Assembly: GCA_964019055.1 (NCBI GenBank)
Contig: OZ025208.1
Coordinates: forward strand, 15,556,957 to 15,620,956
Origin: Anthopleura xanthogrammica
Taxonomy: Eukaryota; Cnidaria; Anthozoa; Actiniaria; Actiniidae
Length of the DNA stretch: 64,000 bases
Direction: 5' to 3'
The notes under the pieces were generated by a model, which was given only the letters and a program-made list of their open reading frames with translations, had not been told where the DNA came from and did no database searches. Position numbers and translations under genes: made by a program. Below are positions 12,306 to 23,786 of the stretch, piece after piece (position 1 is the first letter of the stretch; each line of letters opens with the position of its first letter).

Positions 12306-13523
12306 CAGTCATTCTCCAATCGTACCCTACTTGTTATCACAATTAACGACCTTATTGTAGCCTACAGCGACATAATTGTTTAATTTGAAACACTCCTATT
12401 CCATTGACCTCACTCATATCAAAATATTTTTTAGTCCCAAAATATCTCTTCCAGAGGCTGTTTTCATGAGGATAGTGTTTCAGAGTCGATCGATCGGTCA
12501 ACGAGAAGAATGCACAAATACCGGTGATATAGTTGTATACATGCACTCTCTGAACTATAATGAATTCATCCCAAGGCTTACGTCAACCTTTAATCGATTC
12601 TAATCAACTCAGTTTCTTATACGTCAAGGCTGTGCTTCAAGTCCACGACAGACAATCGTATTTGGAGTCCACCCACGTTTTCTGTGAAAACGTATAACGA
12701 TTTTTTATTGTCGTTCCCCCTTCTGAAGAAGTCTCTCTCTTTTCGCCGAATCAGTTCCAAGCCGTTCGCCGGTATTCCCAAGCAAAGTATTAAGAACGAG
12801 AATTGAAATCTTTAGTTTAAGAAAGTACGTATTGTATGCAATTCAGCAATAGTTGATTAGACCTTGGCTCTGTTAGCTCTGTTAGAGTTATGATGGACAG
12901 GTTAAAATGCACGGATATCGAGTTATCTAAAACTTGTAGTTGACGTCCTTTTATATGTACACAAGACAAGAACATTTATCCAAAGCCTCTTCTAGGCTAT
13001 TGTTCGTGTGTCCTGGCTGTCACTATTGGCTAACATCTTTCGGATTTTTCTAAGTCGTAGAAGCTAAGTATCAGCAGTGATTGTTGAAGAGAGTTAGAAG
13101 TCAGGTAGGATGAAAGATTTTCAACAGAACAAAAGAAAACAATAAAAAGTAAGGTCAGAAGTTATGAATCCTGGCAACTGACATTCTACTTCCCTATCTA
13201 AAAGAAAACGTATTTTTAAGACTTATCAGAACGCTAGTCGCTCCAAGCCGGAAAGAATATCACGCAAAAAATTTAGTTAATTAGGAGTTAATCTGGAAGA
13301 TCCTTCTACAAAGAAGTGATAAGAGCTTAAAGAAGAGATCTTTCAGATTCTAAGCATTGTGGAATTAGCTTGAAGGATGCTTGATGAACGTGGTTCGTGT
13401 AAGCTGACGTAAAATCCACATGGAACGATAGTACAGTTATTTTAATCTTTGAAAATCATGTCAAACGAGTTCCGGGGACGAAAATGTTCAATATTTGACA
13501 CGAAAGATACTCAGATAACGCCG

Positions 13524-13525
<2 letters not shown>
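12306..13525. other. No gene recognised
   Basis: Single-copy-looking sequence with short ORFs lacking family resemblance and no clear repeats. Confidence 0.35.

Positions 13526-13559
<34 letters not shown>
13526..13559. repeat. (GA)n microsatellite
   Basis: Uninterrupted GA dinucleotide repeat of about 17 units. Confidence 0.95.
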
Positions 13560-13561
<2 letters not shown>

Positions 13562-14982
13562 TATATAAGTTTGTTTGTAGAGCTATTTGCTCAAAAATGA
13601 CTTTGATTTTGGGCTTTTTTAAATTTAAAATCAAAGCATTTTCTCCGATGATACAATTTTACAAATTAGTGAAATCACAACTTCATTAAATCGAACTATT
13701 TTGGTTTTTGGGACTACGAAACGCTTGTTGCAAAAAAGGCATTTCTAGCCAACCAAATTTAATACAAATTGACAAGAAAATCTATATGTTTACAAATGAG
13801 ATGAAGTTTCGAAGGTGAAAACAAGCATGAAAATAAATGCCAGGGATTATTACATTTGTGTTTATTAAGTTTCTCTCTGTGTGGCAAGAGAATTTTGTAT
13901 GAAGTTGAAATTGCACGACCGCCACACTTGGTGATAACAGGGACCCCTAAAGGGAAGGAATGTCAGGTTTTGGGATGGAAACGAGAGGCTTTAGAGTCAA
14001 CTATTTCACTAAAAAGCCATGCAAGTTGTACTTACCTACACTGGCAGGCTCGCTAACCATTGAACAGCAGAAAGCCATGTCAGAGCTCGAGGAGAAGAAG
14101 TTGTGTTCGTCTTCAACTGGAGAAACGTGGAAATTCTATAGTGTAGATGTTATTTGCCTTTCATCGAGTTTTAAAAGAAATATATAATTGCTTTTCCTGC
14201 TGGAAAAAAAATTGTCTCGTCAAAACATGAGTAAAAGTTAGCAACCAAAGAAACCACCTAAGATTGACGTCAATACTTCTGTTGATGAATTCCTCTAACC
14301 ATTACTGAATTGGTCACTAATTTCTTCGTGGTTAAGTGAATTTAATATCATTTCTAAAGCCTAACCCTTATGGAAAAGTCATTAACTTCATACTCTAACC
14401 TTGTCACAACATATCGATATCTTCATAAATGAGTTACGAATCTAAATTAAATAGGCACTTAATATCAATATAATTGGACAGCTAACTGTAGTTTTTTATT
14501 TTACCATACCTGTTATATGTTATGTTAACGGTCATATAGAAGTGTTGGATCTGTTTCAGTTTGTCCTTGCTTGTCGGCGAAGCTAATTTAAGGGTGTACA
14601 CGATACTTTAGATTAGACGGTGATTAAGCCAATCTAATTTGCATTACAATATGGACCAAGACCTCAGTGCAAATTCTTCCAAGCTTGTCTAGAATTACGA
14701 TGGATAAATCAGATCAACATGTCAGCGTGGCCCAACATCAATTGGCATCTGTGCATCCTTGACATATGTTCTTTGATAGCTATCTCGGGTTATGCAGTAA
14801 GGGTCAAGATACCATACGTAGAACATGTACAGCCTATCATCTTACGTATGAAGTTAGATTCTCGTTCACAAGGGGAGAGGAGATGGGAGTTACAAGCAAA
14901 GATGTGTATGGGACAAAAAAGGGGGGGTTAGTGCATGGTAATGGTTTTTTTTCGGCGGTGAGAATGTTAAAGTTTTATTTCT
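13560..14982. other. No gene recognised
   Basis: Short plus-strand ORFs at 13856-14187 and 14719-14931 show no recognisable domain and no paired splice sites I could support. Nothing else identified. Confidence 0.35.
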
Positions 14983-15043
14983 GGGGGGGAGGGGGAGGGG
15001 GAAGGGGGAAGGGGGAAGGGGGAAGGGGGAAGGGGGGAGGGGG
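14983..15043 (+). repeat. G-rich (GGGGGAA)n tract, G-quadruplex candidate
   Basis: About 60 bases made almost only of G5 blocks separated by A or AA. Many consecutive G-runs of four or more satisfy the usual G-quadruplex pattern. Confidence 0.85.
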
Positions 15044-15726
15044 TGCGAAATCCCCAGATGCTCCCCATCACTGCCTACACACTGAGGTGCAGCAAATTTC
15101 GCCGCGGTTTTCAAGTGCACATGTACAACGCGATGCAGTGGTCTACCGGATATCATCCTGACCCCCGATACTACGCGGCATTCCTGTTTATGTCATCAAA
15201 AAATTATTTCGGATGTACTTTATATTGAACACTGGAAATTTTAGGTCTGTTACTAAGGCATAGGGAATTTTAAAATATAACCCCCAATTACTTTTGACCT
15301 AGCCCACCCACCCCCCCACCCCCTAATATTTTTGGCCTTGCTACGGCCCTGAGCTTCGTACGCAGGCTTCTCTTTCCTTGTTCGTTCACAATGCCACCAC
15401 AAGTTAACTGTTTCTTCAATCTTTTCTCATTTTTTTTCTTTCTTCTTTTTTCTTTCTCTCTCTCATCCTCCCTTCCGTCTTTCTTCCGTTCTTTCTTTCC
15501 TTCCTTTTCTACTTTAAATACCAAATATTAACTAATCAAATATATACCCCAATTAAATTTTTAACATCGGCAAAACTAAAAAACACACACACCCAAAAGA
15601 AAAAGAGAATAAAAAGGAAAAAGAAAAAGAAAAAGACAAGAAAATATAAACTCAAGGAACACAGAAGGCTAATCCATTCTTTGGGTTTCCTGTGTAATGG
15701 TCAGCGGTTTCTTGTAAACATTCAAT
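15044..15726. other. Polypyrimidine/polypurine sequence upstream of exon
   Basis: Contains a C/T-rich run at about 15420-15515 and an A-rich run at about 15595-15650, directly upstream of the putative start exon at 15727. No other gene seen. Confidence 0.4.
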
Positions 15727-17269
15727 ATGGCGTCGAAAAAAGAAGAAGACAGCAGTTCGTCTCCTTTACTTCAAAATAATCAAGAAAATCTTTCAGTAAA
15801 AGGTAAAATAACCTTATTATATCAAGGAATAGATCCCTAATTATCATTGATGCTTGTTTTCCCGTGCTATCGTCGTCAAGAAATATTGAAAATAATCATA
15901 AACGTTGGTACGTGATTATGTAATCTTTTAGACTGAAATACGTAGTACGTACTCAACGTGACTTTCCTTCTTTGCTGAATAAAGTTCCCTATATACGATT
16001 GTCATATCACACGTTTAATTATGCTACTTGCTATAAAGAGGTCCATTAGTTCATCATCAGCAACATCAAACTCATGCTTATTTTAAGGAGCAACTGAGAC
16101 TTGGTTGGTTAGTGTGCTGCCTGTTAAGCAAGATGCCATAGTTTGATCCTGAATGACTTCACACACTTGTTTTAAGGAGCAAGTGTGGCTTGGTTGGTTA
16201 GTGTGCTGCCTGCTAAGCAAGATGCCATAGTTTGATCCTGAATGACCTCACACACTTGTTTTAAGGAGCAAGTATGGCTTGGTTGGTTAGTGTGCTGCCT
16301 GCTAAGCAAGAGGTCTATAGTTTGATCCTCAGTGACCTCACACACTTGTTTTAAGGACCAAGTATGGCTTGGTTGGTTAGTGTGCTGCCTGCTAAGCAAG
16401 AGGTCCATAGTTTGATCCTCAGTGACATCACACACTTGTTTTACTAGGACCAAGTGTGGCTTGGTTGGTTAGTGTGCTGCCTGCTAAGCAAGAGGTCCAT
16501 AGTTTGATCCTCAGTGACATCACACACTTGTTTTACTAGGACCAAGTGTGGCTTGGTTGGTTAGTGTGCTGCCTGCTAAGCAAGAGGTCCATAGTTTGAT
16601 CCTCAGTGACCTCACACACTTGTTTTAAGGACCAAGTGTGTCTTGGTTGGTTAGTGTACTGCCTGCTAAGCAAGAGGTCCATAGTTTGATCCTCAGTGAC
16701 CTCACACACTTGTTTTAAGGATCAAGTGTGGCTTGGTTGGTTAGTGTGCTGCCTGCTAAGCAAGAGGTCCATAGTTTGATCCTGTATAAAAATACAAAAA
16801 TATATTCAAGCAAGTGAATGTACAAGAATATATTCAAGCAAAAACAGGTATTCGGACCCAAGCTAAGGAATGAGGGAGGGTTGTAGGGGAGGGGGAGAGA
16901 GGTTGTTTAAGAGATGTGTAGTTTTTTAACGACTGTATAATGAATGGTATGATACATACAGAATAAAGAAAAGATTAATTGTGAGTGAAGGCAACGTTTC
17001 GAAACATGTACTGCTTGATAAGCAAGAGGTCCATAGTTTGATCCTGAGTGACCTCACACACTTGTTTTAAGGAGCAAGTGTGGCTTGGTTGGTTAGTGTA
17101 CTGCCTGATAAGCAAGAGGTCCATAGTTTGATCCTCAAACTCACCATCATATGTGAATAGAGTTGCTTGTTTGCTGTCCCCTGCATTTACGTATTCATTA
17201 TTTTTATCTTGCAGAGCCACAGAGCACGCATTTCAGATCATCTCTTTCCTTCTGCTGGTCTGAATTTAA
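15727..17269 (+). CDS. Unrecognised gene, two putative 5' exons
   Basis: Exon 1 (15727-15802) starts with ATG in an AATATGG context and encodes MASKKEEDSSSSPLLQ..., ending in phase 1 at a GTAAAA donor. Exon 2 (17215-17269) follows a ttgcag acceptor, keeps the frame (GluProGlnSer...), and ends at a GTAAGT donor in phase 2. The N-terminal acidic/serine stretch followed by ProLeuLeu resembles cytosolic tails of multipass membrane proteins, but I cannot name the family. I found no downstream exon in the right phase. An acceptor at about 18309 leads into a strongly hydrophobic reading, but in a different phase with an intervening stop. The intron carries the ~90-bp tRNA-like array. The evidence is splice-site compatibility and composition only. 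Confidence 0.35.
16086..16783. repeat. ~90-bp tandem array of tRNA-like SINE units, ~8 copies
   Basis: Units of 89-92 bp each contain 'tggcttggttggttagtg', which resembles a pol III A box, and 'catagtttgatcctca', which resembles a B box, spaced as in a tRNA-derived SINE head. The layout is close to the single SINE at about 42393. Minus-strand ORFs in this array (16172-16453) are artefacts. Confidence 0.85.
16998..17141. repeat. Two further tRNA-like units, separated from the main array
   Basis: One partial and one complete copy of the ~90-bp unit lie ~215 bp beyond the main array. The spacer contains AT-rich 'atatattcaagcaa' direct repeats and a G-rich run, and interrupts the array. After the last unit comes 'catatgtgaatagagt', which recurs at about 44092 (cacatgtgagtagagt). 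Confidence 0.75.
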
Positions 17270-17384
17270 GTAAGTGTGAAAGAATCATATTTAATTAGAA
17301 TATCCGGTCCTTCCCTTGGTTGTTCGTAGTTCAAGCACTCTTATCCCTTCCTCCGTAAAACCTGATATGCTGAATTCCAATTCA

Positions 17385-18285
17385 ATCTGTGAGTTAGACA
17401 TGCCCTGACTTAGATCAGCCCAGAGGTTGTTTCAGGGTTCAATCTGTGAGTTAGCCGACTGACTTAGATCAACCCAGAGGTTGTTTCAGGGTTCAATCTG
17501 TGAGTTAGCCATGCCCTGACTTACATCAGGCCAGAGGTTGTTTCAGGGTTTAATCTGTGAGTTAGCCATGCCCTGACTTTGATCAGCCCGCAGAGGTTGC
17601 CTTTTTCAGGGTTAAATCTGTGAGTTAGCCATGCCCTGACTTAGATCAGCCCAGAGGTTGTTTCAGGGTTTGATCTGTGAGTTAGCCATGCCCTGACTTA
17701 GATCAGCCCAGAGGTTGTTTCAGGGTTCGAGCTGTGAGTTAGTCATGCCCTGACTTACATCAGGCCAGAGGTTGTTTCAGGGTTTAATCTGTGAGTTAGC
17801 CATGCCCTGACTTTGATCAGCCCGCAGAGGTTGCCTTTTTCAGGGTTAAATCTGTGAGTTAGCCATGCCCTGACTTACATCAGCCCAGAGGTTGTTTCAG
17901 GGTTGGATCTGTGTGTTAGCCGTGACTTAGATCCGCCTAGAGGTTGTTTCAGGGTTGGATCTGTGAGTTAGCCATGCCCTGACTTAGATCAGCCCAGAGG
18001 TTGTTTCAGGGTTTGATCTGTGAGTTAGCCATGCCCTGACTTAGATCAGCCCAGAGGTTGTTTCAGGGTTCGAGCTGTGAGTTAGTCATGCCCTGACATA
18101 GATCAGCCCAGAGGTTGTTTCAGGGTTCGATCTGTGAGTTAGCCATGCCCTGACTTAGATTAGCCCAGAGGTTGTTTCAGGGTTCGATCTGTGAGTTAGC
18201 CATGCCCTGACTTTGATCAGCCCAGAGGTTGTTTCAGGGTTTGATCTGTGAGTTAGCCATGTCCTGACTTAGATCAAATTGATGT
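17385..18285. repeat. 57-bp minisatellite, ~15-16 units
   Basis: The unit reads 'atctgtgagttagccatgcc' followed by 'ctgacttagatcagcccaga' and GGTTGTTTCAGGGTT. Adjacent units match closely; some carry a CCTTTTT insertion, and a repeated higher-order block is visible. The same array and upstream leader (AATTCCAATTCAATCT) occur at 44.2 kb. Confidence 0.95.
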
Positions 18286-18684
18286 TTTATTTGGTTCTCT
18301 CCATTCTAGGTGATACGCACAGTATATCGTTCCCATAGTGTTGGTTAATGTCGTCATCATTGTCGTTCTGGTACTCCTAATATAATAATGGAACGAACTT
18401 CTGCCTTTTATTCATTGCAAGTGATGATTTCAGAGCTGTTAGTTAAAGACGAGTCCAGCTATCATACTCTATTCTAATAATAGTGCTATGGGAATGCTGA
18501 AAGACTGAGTGGCCACAAATGAGGTGATAAGTGTTGCACAATTGCGAAAACCGCTCTATGAACAATCATGAAGTGCAGGGCAAGTTTAACGCAAGTTGAC
18601 CACTACATCGTACCATAACAGGCCTGGCATGAATTATGACGGTCACATCCAAAACTGGCAATAAACCAGACGATGTAATTTGAA

Positions 18685-18985
18685 GGTATCCCTGCCTGCC
18701 AATGGTACAGAGATGTCGTAGATACGCTGATATATAGGTGCACGATCACTATCCCTGCCAGCCAATGGTACCGAGATGTCGTAGATACTCCGGTATAGGG
18801 ACACGATCACTAACCCTGCCAGCCAATGGTACGGAGATGTCGTAGATATTCCGGTATAGGGACACGATCACTAACCCTGCCAGCCAATGGTACGGAGATG
18901 TCGTAGATACTCCGGTATAGGGACACGATCACTATCCCTGCTAGCCAATGGTACGGAGATTTGGTAGATACACTAATATGTACAG
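18685..18985. repeat. 61-bp minisatellite, ~5 units
   Basis: Units begin CCCTGCCAGCCAATGGTACG and continue through GAGATGTCGTAGATA and GGGACACGATCACTA, with a spacing of exactly 61 bp between the inner units. Confidence 0.9.
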
Positions 18986-20091
18986 CAACAGCATTTCATG
19001 AAGTATACTCCTAACAATATCATTGATTGTAGCTAAATAAAGCTAAAGTCAGGTGATCGACGATATACACAAAGAACAAGAGATGGTTGTGGCCATGATG
19101 AAATCAATCATGCTGACGCTCTGAAGATGCTGATGCATGATTTTGATGATCGCTCTTCTTGTGATGATGGTTGCATTGTCCATATTGAGATTGTTTACTA
19201 GTTATTGCTGTCTTACCATAGAAATACCCCGGTACAGAGCGAAATGAAATAATGGGTTCATAATAGACGAATGATCATTCAGGGAATCATCACAAACATT
19301 TTTTTTTCCACAAAAGTTATTCATTTTCCTAGAACCACTATTGATTTCCTAGGAGTCCCAAAAGGGTTAGTTGCACTTTAAATGACCCAGTAATTTAGCT
19401 GTTATTACGAAATGTTCGGTCCTGAAGCCGGCTCACGATTACACTGTTACCAGCCACTGGTTTGACAAAATTATAAAGGTATGCTGCTGACAGTACAACT
19501 TATGTGAATAGAATAAGAGGCGATCTGTATAGATCTACTTTTAGATATCTTAAACTAGGGGAAAATTTTGTCCTGGTCTAAATAAATGGCTTTGTTAAAC
19601 TAGTTGGACCATGTTACCAGTTTCAAGTTACCATGATTCCCAAGAAACGGAATTCAATTCAGCGTAAAATTTTTGGAAACCACGCATGGATTCACATGGA
19701 TGGAATTGTGTCGAGACTTGCTATTCAATTGAATATTCAAAATTCTTGGAAACCATCCATTGACCTAGTCCTCGAATCTGCATAATTTGGTTAGCCCAGA
19801 CGTTGTTTCAGGGTATCGATGAAATTCGAAAATTGTCCCAAAGAAATTAAATTTAGAGAATACTCACTTTATGTATACTATATTTTTTATAACAAAATTT
19901 GGGAGTATAAATGAAATGACGAGAAGATATTTCCGTTTGGTTGCCATTTAGGTGTATCAGAAAACTGTACTGGGAAACAAAGGGTCCTTACTTTATGCTC
20001 TTCTGTTTAATGAAACCTAGTTTTTGGTTAAAATAAAACTGCCTTTTTGGACAAAGAACTCGACGCGTGGTGAAATGAAAGTCGAAGTACA
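18986..20091. other. No gene recognised
   Basis: Holds a single remnant of the 57-bp family at about 19787-19830 (TTAGCCCAGACGTTGTTTCA) and otherwise unremarkable sequence. Confidence 0.4.
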
Positions 20092-20330
20092 CATTAGCGA
20101 CCTTCAGATTCGACTACGAGTACGAGAACGAGTACGAGTACGAGTTTTGAAATTGGCCCTGTGCTCGTGCTTAACACTGAATCGTATTCGATTTCCTATT
20201 TTTAATAATCTTAAGTTTCAATCTACGTACTCCACCACGGCTACGAAATTATAGTGCCAATCTTTGAGAGTTTAAAACTCGTACTCGTACTCGTTCTCGT
20301 ACTTGTAGTCGAATCTGAAGGTCGCTAATG
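20092..20330. mobile_element. Foldback element with CGAGTA-repeat arms
   Basis: Left end CATTAGCGACCTTCAGATTC and inverted right end GAATCTGAAGGTCGCTAATG are perfect. Inner arms are repeats of CGAGTA on the left and TACTCG on the right. About 239 bp, with no ORF. Confidence 0.85.
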
Positions 20331-21462
20331 GTGGTTTGTAGGAAGAGTATGACTAGGTGCCCGGACAATTGTAAACAATATGAATCATGACTAGGAGTAT
20401 TCTTCCAAAAACTATATTTACAGATAATATTTAGCAGTTATTCGCCGAAGGCGAAGTGATTATCGATGAATATTTACCGAGCGGCGAGTCTTCGAACTGC
20501 GAGGTAAATATTCATCGATAACCACTGAGCTTGAGGTGAATAATTGTTTTAGTATGAATAAAAAGGTGATTATTTCAAAAAAGAAAGAAGGAAACAACAT
20601 TGAAAGTGAAAATATTTTATTTTTTAAAAGCGCGACGGTCACGCTGACAGCCATTTTGTCCGAAAAGGTGATTATCGGCTGATAATCCGAGATAGAAAAC
20701 CAATCAGAGCGCGCGATTTTGTATAATCACCTTTGTATTTATACTAATATAAGATATTGCACAACAATTATGAACTTAATCCGTTAAAATTATATATACA
20801 TTAGTAAAAATAACTTTTAGCTATTTCTATACAGTACGAACCCGCAACAAACGAAGCATGTTACTTCATCTACTCATAGTTAATAGAGGGGACTGCCTCT
20901 ATTAACTATGGTCTAGTTCATCTAGTTCAGTACTCGATTACAACAGATACAGCACTGTTAAAAGTAAAATAAGTATTACAAATTGCGGGCAATAATGTTA
21001 AGTAAAGGGCGCACCTTCGAACCCTTTATACGTGAATCCCTGGCAAAATATTGGCTTTACCTTTTACCTTTAGTGTATTTCTTGGCAAACTTACAAACGT
21101 TTCACCCACTTGCTCTGCAACAAAGGCCACTAAAGACCGTTTATTACTTTGTCACTTTCGCTAGTTCTAAGAGTGATTTTGTATTAGTAACGTTTTCTTT
21201 TGAACTTGGAGCCAGGAGACGTAAGCAACAAACATTAAGAGAAAAAACTAAAACCAGCTAAACGAGGCAGTAAGATACATCAGGGAGAAAGAAAGTATTT
21301 AAGTATCCATTGGCTTCTCAGTTAGGTAACTTATTGAGTGGTGTTACTGCAACTGAAGTCACATCTCACAGGAATGCTTTTTTAAAAGAACTGTGAATCT
21401 CAATCAAATCTTCAATGCATTACAATTCCTCGGTTTCAACTTTAGCCTCTTCAAGACCTGAA
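20331..21462. other. Intergenic with small palindromes
   Basis: Contains an inverted pair around GGTAAATATTCATCGATAA at about 20465-20525 and a shorter palindrome at about 20878-20910 (AGTTAATAGAGG / CCTCTATTAACT). No coding exon is supported before the GTPase remnant. Confidence 0.5.
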
Positions 21463-21465
21463 TGA

Positions 21466-22113
21466 AAAGGAGTCGGGAAATCGACGGTCGTGAATCAAAT
21501 CCTTGGTAAAAATGTCTTCCCGGTAAGCACTTCAATGGAAGGTGTCACGCGAGGAAGACGAACATCAGAAGAAGAGACTGAAAAAGAGACCAGAGATGAT
21601 GAAGGAAAAGTGGAATACAAGATCAAGATTATCGATACAGTTGGGGTACGAGATAAAGTGGCACAGAGACGTAAAAAGATTGTGACTGAAATCAAAGATT
21701 ATTTATCAAGGAAAGCTCCCGAAGGAGTAAATCTTTTCTTGTTTATCATAAGGAAAGGGATCTTTTCTGAAGAAGAAAAAGAGACTTTTGACAGCATTAT
21801 CGGTAGCTTCAAGGAAAACGTGAAACAAATATCTGCTTTGATCGTCACTGGCTGTGAAGGACTTAGCGAAGAAGGTCGAGAGAAAGAAATAAGCGCAATA
21901 AAAGAAGGTCAAAAAACAAAATCTTTGACTGAGTTTATGGGCAAAGGTGTCCATGCAGTTGGTTTCCCAAATGTTGAAGATGCTCTAGCAGAATTGAAGG
22001 AAGTGTATGAAGAAGGAATCCAAAGAGACCGTGAAAAATTAAGGCAGGTTGTTTTGGGTTCTGGATTGACGATTTCGCAGCAAGATATCTTTAAACGAAA
22101 GAGGTTTTTTTAG
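21466..22113 (+). pseudogene. GIMAP/AIG1-like GTPase, 5'-truncated
   Basis: The readable frame begins KGVGKSTVVNQILGKNVFPV and continues through the DTVG (G3) and TGCEG (G4-like) motifs to a stop at 22113. It ends ...DIFKRKRFF with no CaaX box or membrane segment. Compared with its paralogues the beginning is lost: an in-frame TGA (21463-21465) lies two codons before Gly-Val-Gly-Lys-Ser, so the first half of the GxxxxGKS P-loop and the first beta strand are missing. The first ATG in frame lies inside the former switch-proximal region. It is the only plus-strand member of the cluster. Upstream sequence is not homologous to the paralogues, which points to a rearranged 5' end rather than a point mutation. 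An undetected upstream exon is possible but no acceptor fits. Confidence 0.75.
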
Positions 22114-22684
22114 ATCTTTTTGGCAGAAGTAAGCCTCAGTAAACAGCGCAAATACCACTTTCATAACTATCACTTTCGGATAGCAACATATTTTTACTTC
22201 TTCAGTCATAACAAGACTATATGTAAAGGACAAAAAAAACTTCAAAAGTAAAGCATACAATTGTTTCTTGACTAAGTTAACGTTGGTTGTTTTAAAAATA
22301 AATAAAAGTTCAAAAGCTGCTAATTACTCAACGCGCTGAAGTCCCTTCCCGGCTACAAAGCGAATCTCAGCTAGATGCAGTTAACCTGGCAAAACTGGAC
22401 TGGTACACAAGAAACTACTTTATTAGCAATTAAAGTTCAATATTTATAACATATTTTAAAATATCTTTATTTTACATTCATAGCGACTGCCCACGTTCTT
22501 TAAACATTTCTCACAGTTTCTGTAAACTAATTTCTAAAAGTTGGTTATAAATTCAGTAATTCCAAAGTCTTTTAAACAGCAAAAGTACTACAGTATTGTC
22601 CTATGTAAAGCACTCCTGAAGAATATAGATCATTATTATTAAGCTCATTTACAAGTATAAAAAATTTAATGAGACTTCTCAAAG
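22114..22684. other. Intergenic between divergent-end GTPase copies
   Basis: Spacer between the 3' ends of the plus-strand remnant and the minus-strand GTPase. It contains AATAAA-type signals for each strand (plus near 22296; minus, read as tttatt, near 22466). No gene. Confidence 0.4.
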
Positions 22685-23416
22685 TTACAGAATAGTGCAC
22701 ATTCTCAATTTTTCCCAGAAGGGTTTTTTAAACATTTCATTGCCTAGATAAATTGTGCTTGAAGAAATCACTAGATCTATAAGTTCTTTTTTATCTCTTT
22801 TCATTGTTTGTTTGTAAGTTTCTTTCAATTGTGGAAGCATCGCCTCAAGATCTGGAAAGCCGACAGTCAAGATTCCCTTGCCCATAATTTTTGCATATTG
22901 TTTTGTCAATTCATTTGTCTTGAAAGATTTAACAAGTTCACATCGGCCTTTATCACAAAGACTTTCACAATGAGTTAGCACCAAAGCCGATGCCCCTGAA
23001 ATTTCCTTCTCAAAGTTCTTTTTCAAGAAATCAAAAGCTTCTCTCTCCTCATTTGTAAAGCGAATTCCGGATCCACCACTAAAAACAAACAAGACCAAGT
23101 GAACTCCTTCTGGTGCTTTCACTTGGAAAAAGTTTTTGATTTGCTCCAAGACCTTAGGGTTCTTAATTGTTTTATTGGTGCCAGAAAATCCTGCAGTATC
23201 GATGATTCTAAATGTGAAATCCCTCTCTTCCTGGTTTGGGTTATCTACTTCTACTTCAATGTATTGAACATCTTCTGTCACACTCTGGTAATCCCGCCGA
23301 ACTTGAAAACTCTGGCCATAATTTGAGAATTGGTTAGCGACAGTGGACTTGCCTGCGCCAGACTTGCCAACTATTACGACAATTCTCTTCTGACGAATTG
23401 TTTCTATTCCCGCCAT
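22685..23416 (-). CDS. GIMAP/AIG1-like GTPase with CaaX box (CTIL)
   Basis: Intact 243-residue ORF. It has a P-loop GKSGAGKS (17-24), G3 motif DTAG (73-76) and a G4-like position THCES (148-152), where typical small GTPases have N/TKxD. Length and motif order fit the GIMAP/AIG1 family of septin-related GTPases that assemble on membranes and act in immunity and cell survival. The last four residues, CTIL, form a CaaX box; a final Leu favours geranylgeranylation, so the protein is probably membrane-anchored. Closest in the window is 33439-34149, which has the same SGxGKST and CTIL features. The start ATG is the first in frame and is followed almost at once by the first beta strand. No introns in the ORF. 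Function in this organism is inferred from family only. Confidence 0.85.
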   Translation of the reverse strand: MAGIETIRQKRIVVIVGKSGAGKSTVANQFSNYGQSFQVRRDYQSVTEDVQYIEVEVDNPNQEERDFTFRIIDTAGFSGTNKTIKNPKVLEQIKNFFQVKAPEGVHLVLFVFSGGSGIRFTNEEREAFDFLKKNFEKEISGASALVLTHCESLCDKGRCELVKSFKTNELTKQYAKIMGKGILTVGFPDLEAMLPQLKETYKQTMKRDKKELIDLVISSSTIYLGNEMFKKPFWEKLRMCTIL

Positions 23417-23786
23417 ATTAAACTATATTCGTAATCAGTACCGAAGATGTCTAAGGAGAGTACAGATGAAATTATGTCGAACTTAAAAAGAACTTCAACT
23501 TATAGAGTCTTGATGACTAAAACCTGACTAACTGGTTTGACTTAGTCCCCGTATGTATTTTTCCAAAGCTGAATGCTTGATTGCCTTTAAGAAAAAAGCG
23601 TCGCTGCCCAAACCTTTGTTGATCATGAGAGAAACCAGTTGAACCGGTATTGGAATCTAAATCAGTATCAACTCCACACGGCCCACTGATATAACAAATG
23701 ACATTTACTTTTACATCTTCTTGGTGAGTCCCAGTATATTTATAAAAGAACGAAATGATGCTTCTTTTAATGTGAAAAATAAAGAT

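Noticed and set aside
13856..14187. Overlapping plus-strand ORFs of 66 and 75 codons
   Set aside because: No recognisable domain, codon pattern or paired splice sites.
18309..18390. Hydrophobic exon VPIVLVNVVIIVVLVLLI after a ttctag acceptor
   Set aside because: Its phase does not match the upstream exon at 17215-17269 and a TGA intervenes.
16086..18985. Possible CRISPR-like array
   Set aside because: The repeats are contiguous minisatellites without unique spacers, in a eukaryotic genome.
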